In this document: positions 36,501 through 48,500 of the stretch, piece after piece
Position numbering within the stretch: the first letter of the stretch is position 1
Layout: each line of letters begins with the position of its first letter
From: Crocodylus rhombifer
Taxonomy: Eukaryota > Chordata > Crocodylia > Crocodylidae
NCBI GenBank assembly: GCA_038503035.1
Contig: JAVSML010001012.1
Span: 1 to 64,000 of the forward strand
Length of the DNA: 64,000 nucleotides
Reading direction: 5' to 3'
Notes under the pieces: generated by a model
The model's database searches: none
Seen by the model: the letters and a program-made list of their open reading frames with translations, nothing else
What the model was told of the DNA's origin: nothing
Program-made: the position numbers and the translations under genes

Positions 36501-39500
36501 AATAGAAACTTTTAATGGCTTTTTGGAAGCTAAACTCATTTAAATCAGTTTATAACACTGTACAAAAAGAAGCACTAGGATGGTAAACTGAACGTTTTGT
36601 CAAGTATAAACCCCGCTTCTCCCCACCTCCTTAGTCTCTAACAGAATGGCACCATGAACATCAGAGCCATTGCCTTAAAGTTATTTCACTTTTCTGCATG
36701 AAATAGAATGGAGCACAGTACCTTTTTTTGTCTGAATTCTTCTTGCTTTACAAAAGTTGAAATGGCATTATCTGTAAGTCTGTTGGGCATTCTGATTTGA
36801 ACATAACAAGGCCTTGCACAGATGTGAATATAAGGTTTAAAAACTTGACCTTTATTAGGACTACAGAATTTTTTTTTTTTTTTTTTTTTTTTAAAAGCAA
36901 GTTCTCTTGAGGTCTGGGCAGAAGTTGTAAGATCTTGTGAAAAGACTGAAAAGGCTGTTCCATCTGGTGCAACAGTATCAAATGTGTGGCCTGTGGGGCA
37001 GATTCAGCCTGCAGAACTGTTCTACCTGGCAGGTTATTGGATATTGGGGGGCCTGCCCCAGAATTTAGGGTCCCTGGACCCTAATAGACATGGCAGGCCT
37101 CTCTAGATGTGCGTCACTACCTAAATATGGGTCCATGCTGCCACGTACCTCCTCCCATGTGCTGCTCTGAATGCAACTCCATGCTGCTTCTCGAATGTGC
37201 TTCCCAGCCCCAGACTTGAAGCAGTTGCCACTGACCCTATGGATCTGGTGCTGAAGGAGCCCCTATGGTCCTGATATGACCTAGGGCCCAGGGTGAGTTT
37301 GACACCCAGATCTAGCGTAAAAGATCACTTAAAGTCTGTGATTTCTGAAGTTTTGTTTTAAAAAATGGTCCAACGTAAGTTGGTTTACAGACCAATTTAG
37401 CTAAATTGGGATGCAGGTAAGGCAAATGACATCATAGTCCAAATTGATGGAAGGCACTGAAACAAATTCAGTTCATGATAAATTAATGAGTATAATACTC
37501 TTAAATCACACACATCTGCAAAGGGTGGTTGTGCCTTTTTAATTATATTAATTTCTAATGTTTGTAGAGAAGGTCACAAATAGAGCCTCCTATAAAGAAA
37601 TGAAAAAAGCGGTGATTTGAGCACATCTCAGTTCTTTCCCAAAATACTGCAATGTATATGGCTTTTCAACTGTTTTTAATTTTCATCTCACAGTAGGGAA
37701 TATCTTAGTCTGAATTTTTCCCTCCCTTTGTTAATAGGTGTTACTTAATTATGGACTTAAGCATTGAAGGCTATTTAGTGGGCTTCTGGCAAAGTACCTG
37801 GCTATTTATACATAATGGGAGTATCTACACAAGACGCTTATAGCACATTAGCCTAATAACAGTGCGCAGTAGCATGGTGGTTAAAAACTGTACTGAAAGC
37901 CTACTGTGCAGTATTATTAAGCTAATGTGCAGTAAACATCACAGAAAAAAACATGTGCAGTGCTAGTACTTTATTAAGCAAATATTCAACTAAATACATA
38001 GTATCTAAGGCACATTTAATGAACATGTAGACGTGCCCAATGTGGATGTATACAATTGAGGTGTCTCCCTGAGTATCTGTAAACATGTTTAACTCCAGGT
38101 GGTCAACTTCAGACTGACTCCCTGTTATAAGAAAACTTTATAGTTGGAACAAAATTGTCCTTTTTTAGAGAGAGACTGTCAAGTCTGAAAAATACTTCCT
38201 TTTTTTTAAAGGGACTTTTCAAGAACTTTGCTGATTAGAGCCTTTTGTCAACTAAAAGAACCATTCTGTTTTCTTGCTTATGCCTCAAAAGTGGCTTGGT
38301 GTACACAGTACAAACTGCACATCTCTTAATTAGCTTTTGAATAGTTTTTGGCCTGTTTGGGTTTTTTTTTTTTAAAATGTTTAGGATGGAGCTGAGAGAG
38401 CGGGGGAAGAAGGGTTAGGCTAGGTTAAAAAGGAGTCTCATAACATCTGTCCAAGCAGTTTCCTACTTGTAGACTTCATTTTGCCAGTAATTTTAATCTT
38501 TGGTGCTTGATTGAAGCTTTCATTTTTCAAACAAAAAATTCAAGCTAAGATTGAAAATTGAGAATTTGAGTTGGAAATTAAGTAAAATCTTTTGTATTTT
38601 ACTAGTGTGTAAATTAGTGATCAGCTGAGTGATGGTTTTGGATCTAAATTGTAACAGTGATAAGCTTAAAAAGGTTTTAAAGCTGTACGGTCTTTAAAGT
38701 TATTCTGATTGTACTTTTTTAGTGGAAATATGTATTGACTGACGCTGACATTTTAAGTAAACTGAAAAAAAATAAACTTGTTTGGGAGTTTTACATGATT
38801 TTATTTTAAAACATTATGTGTTCATTAATGTTGAACTCTTTTTCCATTGGTGACTAGAAGAGAAATAAAATCTCTGTGACCCTCCTCCAAATAGCACCGT
38901 ATTTACCTGAATCTGAAATAACTTGAATTTTAAGATGACCTACCAATAATTTGATTCTCTGTGTGGAAAATTAGAAATTTCTTATAATTTTCCATGTATA
39001 GAACCTAATTGGTAGGGAGAGGGGTGTCTTGAATTCATCTCCATCCTGTCCCCTCCCCATCTCCAGTGCCTGAACTTGCTTTCCCACTGCCTGTGGGATT
39101 ACAGTCCCTCCCCACCAACCTCCTTGCTGCCTTATCTTGGGTTTGAGGAAATATGATCATTTTGTTTTGTGACTGGGATTTGATTCATTTTATTGCAGAT
39201 CCCCAGAATCACTCCTGTCATGCCATGCACACATGGCATGACCAAGTGATTTTTGGGATCTGTGATTAAAACTTGTCAGATCTGAGTCCCATATCTGCCT
39301 GGGGCATACCCACCAAGGTGGAGGGAGCTGGGGATAGTGAAGCTGTCTGATCCTCAGCTGTTAGTGCTGTGCACCTTGAAATGTAGGGCATGTGGATCTG
39401 GGGGTTGTGGAGGGAGTTTGCATCTACAGTTACAGCTTTAAATGTCCTTGTGTGTAGGCACTGATGCGTGCCTCTGCGCAGCCCCCTGCCCTGCCGCCAC

Positions 39501-42500
39501 CACACCTCCCCCCACCCCATGCCATTAAGTTTAAAGCTCTGCTCTGCAACTGGTTTGCCATTTTTATTGTGGTATAGCTTGCCTGAACGTTTGGCATGTT
39601 ACAAAAAAATGTCAAGACCTGCACTTTGAACCCACAAAAAAGTAATGTGTGAAGGAGACCTGTTTGAAAATTTCTGTTCCAGAGCTAAATATTAGTTCAG
39701 TTTCGCTTAACCTCATCAGTGGATTTGACTGACTGAAATAATCACAGCCTGAAATAAAATTCTTACAATAATGACACCCTTTTAACTTGTGGGTCACTTT
39801 AGGAAATGGAAGTGGAACAACCCCCTGTTCAAGAAGGAAAGCGACATGTTTCTGATAACAGGAAGTCAAGATCTAGATCTGCTTCAAGGTAAACTTTTTT
39901 GTCAGCAAAATTGTGTGGGGTTGTCAGCTTAAGAACTTTGGGACCTAGAGGACAGCTGGAGGTTCAGGGAATGCAAACCTCTGCTTTGTCTTTGTTGCTT
40001 GAAATGAGTCACTTAAGTCATCTTATGGAACCCACCCTCCCACCCCACCCCCACCACTGTAGGTGTCTTGGTTCCTCTTAATTTCAACATGCAAAACTCC
40101 CGTTCAGCTGTTGCTGAGGAGATGCCTAAAGACTACATGTGGGTGCTGAAGTTTTCATCATGAAAACAGTTAAGGAGGCCCAGAGGTACTGCAATAATGA
40201 CAGAGCTCCACGTCTGTCATAGCAAAAGTCTGTTTATTATTTAGGAACTGTTCCTGCCCTAGCATTGTCCAATGGGCTTGATTGACCAGTATTTTCATGG
40301 CAGGCTTAGCAGATCAAGCCGTGCGCAAAACACTGGGGGGGAAAAAAGTGGTGGTGATGAGATGATGTTTATTAACCACATCTCCAGGGTAGTCCCTCAG
40401 CCATTGCACTGTAGGTTTTTTGTGGGCACTGTTGAACTTGTTTCACTTGGCACGGAACAGTTAGATTCCACAGGGCAAGTGAGTGAGTGTTCATTTATGG
40501 AGGTGTGTGGCACTTCAGTTCTGGGGCAGCTCCCCATATTATAGAGGGATTTCAGTTTCCATCTTTAGAGGAGCCAGGGCATCCTCTAGAGCAGGGGTTG
40601 GCAACTCCAGGCACATGTGCCATTAGTGGCATGTAGAGACATTTTTTTCCTGGCATGCAAAGAAATTGGGGTTTTTTGTTGTTTTTTTTTTAAAGTTGCT
40701 GCTCTGGGCTTTCCTGTGCAGCCACAAATCCCAGTGCTGCGGCAGGCACTGGGGCAGAGCCAGAAGAATGCAGGCAGGGTGGCTGTCTGTGCACTACTGC
40801 CCCCGCCCCGTGCTCCCAGGCTGCACCCGCCAGCCCGGCTGGCCCCTGGAGCGAGTTGGCCAGGCAGGTAGATGCCCTGTCCCACCCGGAGCAGCACTGA
40901 GGTGCTGAGTGCTGGGGCTGGGTGGTTTGGGGGGAGGTGCCGCGGGCAAGCCAGCTTGGTTGGGCGCTTAGGAAGGTGGGGGCTGGGTAGGAAGTGATGG
41001 GCTGCCCTAGGACTCTGCGGGCTCGAGCTGTGGTGGGTGGGCAGGCAGGGGTGCCCAGCAGCACCCGTGGTGGGGGCTGGGCAGCCCACACAGCTCCTTG
41101 GGGATGGGCTGCAGCACCCCTGCACATGTGGGGATGCTGCCTGGCTGGGGCAGGACACCGGGCTTGGAGGACTTCTGTCTCCGGGATTGGCCCCCTGCAT
41201 GCTGGGCACATTGCAGGCAGGGCAGAGCTGTCCCCAGTGCAGTGGCCTGGCTGCAGGAGCCCCCTGGAGCCTGGGAACAGCCACTGCAGCTGCCTCAGCC
41301 TGCCTGGGTCCCGGCCTTGCCCACCCACAGCTCCCCTCAAGGGGCCAGCACTGGGGCAGGCACTGCACAGAGCTGCTGTGCTGCAGGCTTCTGGCTGGCT
41401 CAGCCCTGAGCACTGGCTGCCGCGGCTGTTCCCAGAACCCAGGGAACAGCCTGTGGCTGCAGCTCCCACTCCCACTGTACCCGGCACACACAGACTAAGC
41501 AGGAGCCCCCTGAGGCCACCATCCTCCCCCAGCCAGGCAGCGTCCCTTTGTGGGCAGGGTGGCTGTGCCCCATCCCTGCGGAGCTGCACAGGTCAGCTGG
41601 GCCCCAGCTCTGGTGCTGCTGGGTCCCCTGCTGTAGCCCGAGTAGCGGAGCTCTGGGGGGAGCCCCTGCTCCTCACCTGACACCAGCTCTTTTTTTTCGT
41701 TTGTTTGGTTTTTTTGTTTTGTTTTTTTTTACAGTAAATAATTAAAAAAAAAAAAAAAGCAACATTAATGATTATTAATAGTATTAAATATGCAGTGCAT
41801 CCTGCCATGTACCCACTCTGCCCCAGTTTTTTTTTTTGTGGCGTGGTGGCACTCTGGCACCTTACAAGGTAGACGTAGTGGTTTTTTTGTCACTCCGGCC
41901 AAAAAACATTGCCTACCCCTGCTCTAGTGTTTGTCTGTAGGACCATGATGGTATATAACAAATAGTGTATGTAGACAAAACTTAGCATGTGGCTTAAATA
42001 TTTTTGTTTAAAACTAGATCGCCCAAGAGAAGACGATCAAGATCTGGATCTCGGTCTCGACGGTCACGTCATCGTCGTTCTCGCTCCCGATCTCGGGATA
42101 GGCGCCGGCACTCTCCAAAGTCTCGATCTCAGGAGAGACGTGAACGAGAGAGGGAGAGAGAACGCAGGTCAAAAGGCCTTCCTCAAATCAAGCCAGAAAC
42201 TGTCAGTGGTGAGTTCTTGCAACTCAGTTTACTTCTGTAACAAAGACAGCAAATTTGTTCTTATACTGCTTCTCAGATTCTCAGTCTTCCTGCTCACAGG
42301 TTCATTTTGTGCAAAATGTCAGGACTTCTTTTTTTAAAACTTTCAACAGATCTAGTTTTTGAGTTTGAAGAAATTGCACTTTCAGAAAAATATTGCAACT
42401 AATAAAACAGCTAAAAATTCAAATGTGGAACTAAGCTTCTAGGGTGCCTGTACATGAGCCAGGAGGCTTCTCCAACACACTGTAATTACAGCATATTGGA

Positions 42501-45500
42501 GCAGACTTGAGTAAATGAGTCTGCTGGAGCATGGTAATTACTGTGCTCCAGCTAGCCTCCATGTCTTGTTTATTCCTGTGCTTCTAAATGACAGCAGGGG
42601 CACTTTAAAGCTCATTCGAGCTTTAGATAAAGCACCCCTACTGCCATTTAGAAGTGCAGAGACGGTGATACACAAGACGCTCCAGATGCTTTAATTAAGG
42701 CTCAGATCTTGGATCTCAGAGTCACTGAAATTAAACTACCCACCCCTGGAGCACATGTGAAAATGCCCCTAAAATCTAATTAGATAAAGTGTATGATAGT
42801 TGAAGAACTGCTTTGGGGCATTATCTGTTTTTTGCATTTAATAAAGTCTGTTCCATGCAGCTTCTGCTCAGCATGACAAAGAATGGGGCTACTATTTTAC
42901 TTTTTCTGGACTAGTTTGAAGTAACATAAGGAAATGTGCCCACTAATCTATGCCCTCCCAAGAAAAGATGTTCAATAAACAGGGAAATTGCTTAATGCAT
43001 CAGTAACCTGTGTTTTTTGTATTCCTTAATGAACAAGCATCCTCTGAATGCACACTTAGTGTGCACAGATGAGGTTAGGTAGGAAGTGCTGCCTCATCTG
43101 CTCTGATCATTCTGACTGTGGTCATGTGTAGATATACAGTCCTCAGAATTAGGCATTCATTCTTCATTTTGAGGAAATGTAAGCTTTTTTCCCTCAAATG
43201 CCTAATATAACTTGTAGGTGTAGTATAAGGGTTTGTATTTTCCAGTTCTCCACTGTTTGTTTATTTTGCTTCCATAGGTTGGGTAGTTGACCTAAGTTTT
43301 GTTGAGGATGGCATTTTTTAAGTAGCTCATGTCTTGCCTGATTCTAATCACATCTTTGATATGTCTGTCGTCTACCTCGAGGGTTATTTTCCATCTAGTG
43401 CTTGTGTTGATCTTCCACTCTCACTGAACCCAGAAAGACAGCCACTGAACACTTGCTTCAGGTTTCGTGGTTAAGAAAACCAAGAAATTCAAGCTCTTTG
43501 ACTTGGTTAAGATAAAGGGTCTTGGATCTGTGCAAGATTATAAATGATCTGTAAACTGGTTCAGCAGTTATGTCATTATCTTAATTCTGTGAGAAGGGAA
43601 TTTGCATCTAAGTTAGCACTGTAGTCAAGATTCATAATGGAAGATCTGTGTGAAATTTGATATCCATGCAAAATGTGTTGGATGTATTTCAGGAAATGTT
43701 CATGCCAGGGATCCTCAGTGCTGGAAAATTTCAGCTCACACTGACTCCTTAGTGCTGAGGGACAGTCCTGCTTGGCTTGACAAAAGTTCATGTCCCATTT
43801 TTCAGGGGTGTTGGTTGTAGCCGTGTTGGTCTAAGATCATAGGTAGTCTGCTGATGTCTCATTTTGGCATTAATGATGGAGCATTACCCAGTTTATCTGC
43901 ACAGGTAGGTAGGCCTAGGATTTTAGATTGAGATCTGTCTTCAAATGAAAAATGGAATTCTGAAGGCAGGAATATCAGACTTGAGGATCAGAGTGGGATG
44001 TAGGGTAGTATGCACCAGGGACTGCAGTTATGTCTTCTACAGTCTACAGGTGTGTCTGTCTCTTCTGGCTTCTGCAATGCCTCAGATAAAGACTGACTTT
44101 CCTAGGGAGAAGCTAGGATTTACTTCTCCTGCACTGCTGCATGATCCCCCACCATGAAGACTATTAGAAATCCTTTCTTTGATCCAAATGAAAGGTTAAG
44201 TCCCCTCCTTGTGCTAAGAATTGTCTGGATTTACCTTGGTGCCTTTTGCCATGGGAATTTTTGAGGCCCATCTGGATAAAGTCTCCTAAACCACAACAGG
44301 ATAGTTTAGCTTATTCTGAGGCTAACATGGAGTTAGTGTATTGCATTCTGTTTTCCAGTTCCTTTTGTACTTGGGTAATGTCACCTTATTGGAGTATTGC
44401 TGTGCCTTGGGGTTCATCTGTTTCTCTCTAGTGTGATGTTCTCTCATAGTCTTTGCCTCTTTCGGTTGAGCAGCCTGCTTCTGTTTTCTGTTCAGTAGGT
44501 CTGAATCTGAATGAGAGATTTGTGAAGGGATTGTGGGAACCAACAATGCTGCACTCTTGTGAACTTGATTCTGTGTACATTTCTAGATGAATTATAGGGA
44601 GGTTTTTTTTCTAAGTTCTCCTTGAACATGTGAAGGAATTCCTAGAGTCAGACAAAACAAGACCATTATTATAATTCTACTCCAGGACCAAGACTCTTTC
44701 TTTAGCGGGGACTTTTGGGTGGCACTTGGTGCCACTAACAGAGGGATAACTAATCTTGCCAAGCACCTCAGCAGAGGTTTAGATACTACTTTGCCAGCAC
44801 CTTGCTTGATTTAATTCGTCATTTTTACTGCCACTGAGATCTGGGGCTAACTGCTTGGGACCTGTCAAAGGAGAAGGGAAAACAGAAGCTAAGGACCTAT
44901 GAAGGGTGGCTGTGGGAGCTGATATATTGAAGTATTTTCAATCTAAAAAATGGCTTGAGTTGTAAAAATCTTAGGTATGTTCCTTGTCTGCTTCTCTCTG
45001 AGCAATATACTCAATATATATCTTCATCTTTGAAGCATAGAAGGGAACAGTATCAGGAATATCACAGAGAAAAAAACAAAAATGTCATTCACTTTTACTG
45101 GATTGTCCTGGCTACAGGCAAGACTATTCTAATGTTGCGCCTAGTGCCACAACTAAGTTAGGTACCAGTTTCTTCCATTCTTACTGTCTCTTCCTTTACA
45201 GCCTGCTGCACTGGACTTCAGTGGAAATCTATAGCAATAGCATCATTGTTGCTTTAGTGTTTATCACATCAGGCAGATCCATAGGTCTATGCTGATAGAA
45301 TGTAAGGGGATTGTTTCACTTATTATGTTAAATTGCAAAGCTCATGAATGTCAGAAATCCCAGATAAGTATTTGCAAATTTGAAGTCTGTATATGTGTAT
45401 TCTAACAGTGGTTAAAATAGTGACTATTGTAAAGGGCACAAGTGAAACCCTGAGTTCATCTCCAGAAGGAAGGAAAAAAGGAAATAGCTTTTAGATGGTT

Positions 45501-48500
45501 CTGAAAGATTGGTGTTGTTTTGTATCCTTTTCAAGAGGAGGAAAAATCTTTAGTTATCTTTAATGACTTTTCTACCACAAGGGTTGCATTTAAAAGTACT
45601 AGTAGTAAAATGTCAAACTTTTAAAATTAAAATTTAAAAGATATATATTTTTTTAATTCTAGTTTGCAGTACTACACTTTGGGTAGGACAACTGGACAAA
45701 AGAACAACTCAACAAGATGTTGGAAGTCTTTTGGAGGAGTTTGGCCCAATTGAATCTATAAATGTGAGTATAAATAGCAAAAAAAAACCAAGCAGAAGTC
45801 TTATGTGTTAGTTGCAAAGAGGCTTTTTCCACCCATTTATTTAAAATGTTATTTTTAGTATTCAAAAGCAAGGTCAGCATTTGCCTCTTTCTCTTATTTA
45901 CATCACTTTCTAATGAGTAAAACAGTTCTATGGAAAATACAAAGCAGTTGCCACAATATGTACATGTTTCCCTCGCTTTATGCTGTACATGCATTCCTGG
46001 AAAATGGTGCACAACTTGAATTTGCATAAAGGGAACCCACTTTACAATGTAACAAATAAGGATGCATTCCAAGACTTGACTGTACTGACCCCCAGACCCA
46101 TTTCTACCACATTTCTGGCCCCTCACCAGCTTCTGCACAGTTCAAAATCTCCAGTTTTTTCTGCAGTGTTAGTGAAGTTCTCTTGCTCTTCATTGATGGA
46201 CCAGGGAGAGGGGTAGGAGATAAGCTAGTGGGATACTTAGAAGCCATAATGGGGATGGCAACTATAGAAACATGCATCACAGACAACAAGCAAGGAGCAC
46301 AGTTCCACACAGGAGACTATATTTTGGTGTGCATCACTCCCACATAAGAGTGAATTTACCTTGCATATACCAAATTTTTGGTATAAAAAGGGTCACCGCA
46401 TAAGAGTGAATTCGAACGTGCAGAACCCGCATAAAGTGAGGGAAAGCTGTGCTTATGTTCTAAAAGCAACATTACTTTTGGGCTTAACTCCAGGGTAGTT
46501 ACCTCTGTTCCAGTTGCTTGGCTAATGGGTTAAGGAGATGCATAATATGCATCAGACAGATTCTGTCCTCCATTTGCCTGCCCCCATATTAGTTATGTGG
46601 AGACCCTTGATTGTAGAAATTGTTTGTGTGAACACCCTACTCCTGTGTTTTTCCTTCCTACTATGTTTAAGCATATGGCAGTATCCATTACGATGTTGCA
46701 GCATTGATTTTTTTTTTTTTTAATGGAAATAGTGTTTACAGTAGTAGTAAACTTTTTCTTTAAAAAAAAATATTTTAAAAATCCATAACACATGGCACCT
46801 GTTATCTTCTGCATACTGAAATTTATCAAATTTAGAAGAACCTTTCTTCTTCAAATATATTGGAAATTGTTATGCAAAGTGAAAATGGAGATTAGTTGGG
46901 AATTAAGTTTTGGGAAGACCGAGGCAAAAAGTGTTAATGTATTAGTGGCAAGCTTCCTTTAACAGTCAGCATCCTTTCTTCATGTGGAATGTAAATACAT
47001 TTACATTCATAAAAGGGTACTGCTATGCATTAGCTTGCTTATGCCCTCTTATTCACCCATAGTACTTCTTGTAATGTAAGACTGATGTTGAAGCATGCAA
47101 CAGATGAAATGTGTGCTATTGTTTGCTTTGTTCTGTCAGTTCAGAAGCTTAAGTAATGTTATGTTTGTGATTGTGACAGATGATACCACCTAGAGGATGT
47201 GCCTATATTGTAATGGTTCACAGACAAGATGCTTATCGTGCCCTACAGAAATTGAGCCGAGGCAACTTCAAAGTCAATCAGAAATCTATAAAGGTATCAC
47301 TTTTGAAAAGAATTTTGAAATTAATTCAATTCTAAAATTTACAATCTTTATTTTATATTTTACCTGTTAAACTGTTAAATACAATATTGGGTATCTTTTA
47401 GATGAATGACATAATTATTTTGGTTGTTGGTGAGTAAACTTCAGCTAAATAATGAATTTGGATCCATTCCCTTTTAAGGATTTCTCTCACATTGACAAAA
47501 AGGATGCCTTTTTGAAACTTTCTTTATAATAGTTAAAAAAGACCTGTGTGTATAATTAAAAAGTTTACAAGGAAAAAAAACCCAACAAGATTGAACTTAG
47601 TTGAATGGGAAACCTGTAGAGAACACAGGACTAAATAAAGTTACTTTCTTCCTTTTGATCATCTTAACAGGGCTGTTTCCTTGAGAGAGACAATTGAAGT
47701 TCTGACTTCAGTTAACTGGTTATCAAGCTAACTACTCAGGGCATGCCTACATGTGTAAATGCTGCAGAGTGGGTTTACTCTAGATTCTAGAGTCTAGGGT
47801 AAATTGTGCTAGTGTAAACCCACCCCAGGCAGGTATCTAAATGTGCAGGGATGTGGGAGCAGATCTGCTCTTGGCAATAGTCTGTTCCTGGCCCTCTGCG
47901 GCAGCTAGGGGGAGCTCCCTGTTAGCCCAGGGGCTGGCAGGGAACATGGGCTGGGGGACAGCTGTCTCCTGGTGGGGGCTGAGAGATTGCTCCCTGCCTC
48001 CAGCGGGGCTGTCTGCTGCTGGGGAGGGCTCTGCCACCAGAGCCTGAGCGGGAACAATATCCCCCTTGGCAGCAGGGAGCTCCTGGCCCTGGCTTCCCAT
48101 TTGGGGCCCCAAGGCACTTAGAGCTGCAGGGGAGGGGCAGGTCCCAGCTGCCCCAATCTGTCAGTGGGGCAGCTGGCAGCAAGCTCTTGGCTGGATAGCA
48201 ATCACAGTAAGGGAGCAGGGCCTGGGAACTCCCTGCTGCTGGGGCTCAAGGACATTTTCCCTGCCTGGGCTCTAGTACCTTAGCAGCAGGCAGCTCTTGG
48301 GGGCAGGGAGTAATCTCCTGGCCCCTGCTGACTGGGAGCAAATTTACTCCTGGTTGGCTGTCTACATGTGCCATATGGTATAGTAAGTAATTGTGAGTAA
48401 ATTTGCTACTTGTATTTATAGGTAGCAAACTTACTCATGATTAGAACAAATTACTATGCAGCTTCTGCTGGTCAGTAGGTGTCTAGTTGAGGTAATACTT

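Larger units (their letters stand above)
32631..39802 (+). other. SCAF4: SCAF4 intron 10
   Basis: A 7.2-kb intron, the longest complete one here. It contains a GC-rich 1.57-kb hAT element, a T24 run, another hAT-like element at 37 kb, a 222-bp MITE at 37.8-38.0 kb and a hairpin at 39.2 kb. The sequence at 38.9-39.0 kb (starting accgtatttacctgaatc) resembles a dispersed repeat that I could not name. Its other parts are AT-rich with nothing seen. Confidence 0.9.
42209..45662 (+). other. SCAF4: SCAF4 intron 12
   Basis: A 3.5-kb intron with a palindromic MITE at 42.4-42.8 kb and a short dispersed-repeat fragment at 43.8 kb. Nothing was recognised in 43.9-45.6 kb. Confidence 0.9.

Noticed and set aside
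40586..41589. Minus-strand ORFs of 301 and 299 codons and + strand ORFs of 228 and 153 codons as protein genes
   Set aside because: They overlap in several frames inside a GC-rich hAT element, where stop codons are rare. The translations are Ala/Gly/Pro/Cys/Trp-rich without recognisable domains.
42177..42240. Extension of exon 12 to the stop after EFLQLSLLL
   Set aside because: The next exon resumes the RRM in the correct phase from the gtgagt donor at 42209. The extension would exist only with intron retention.
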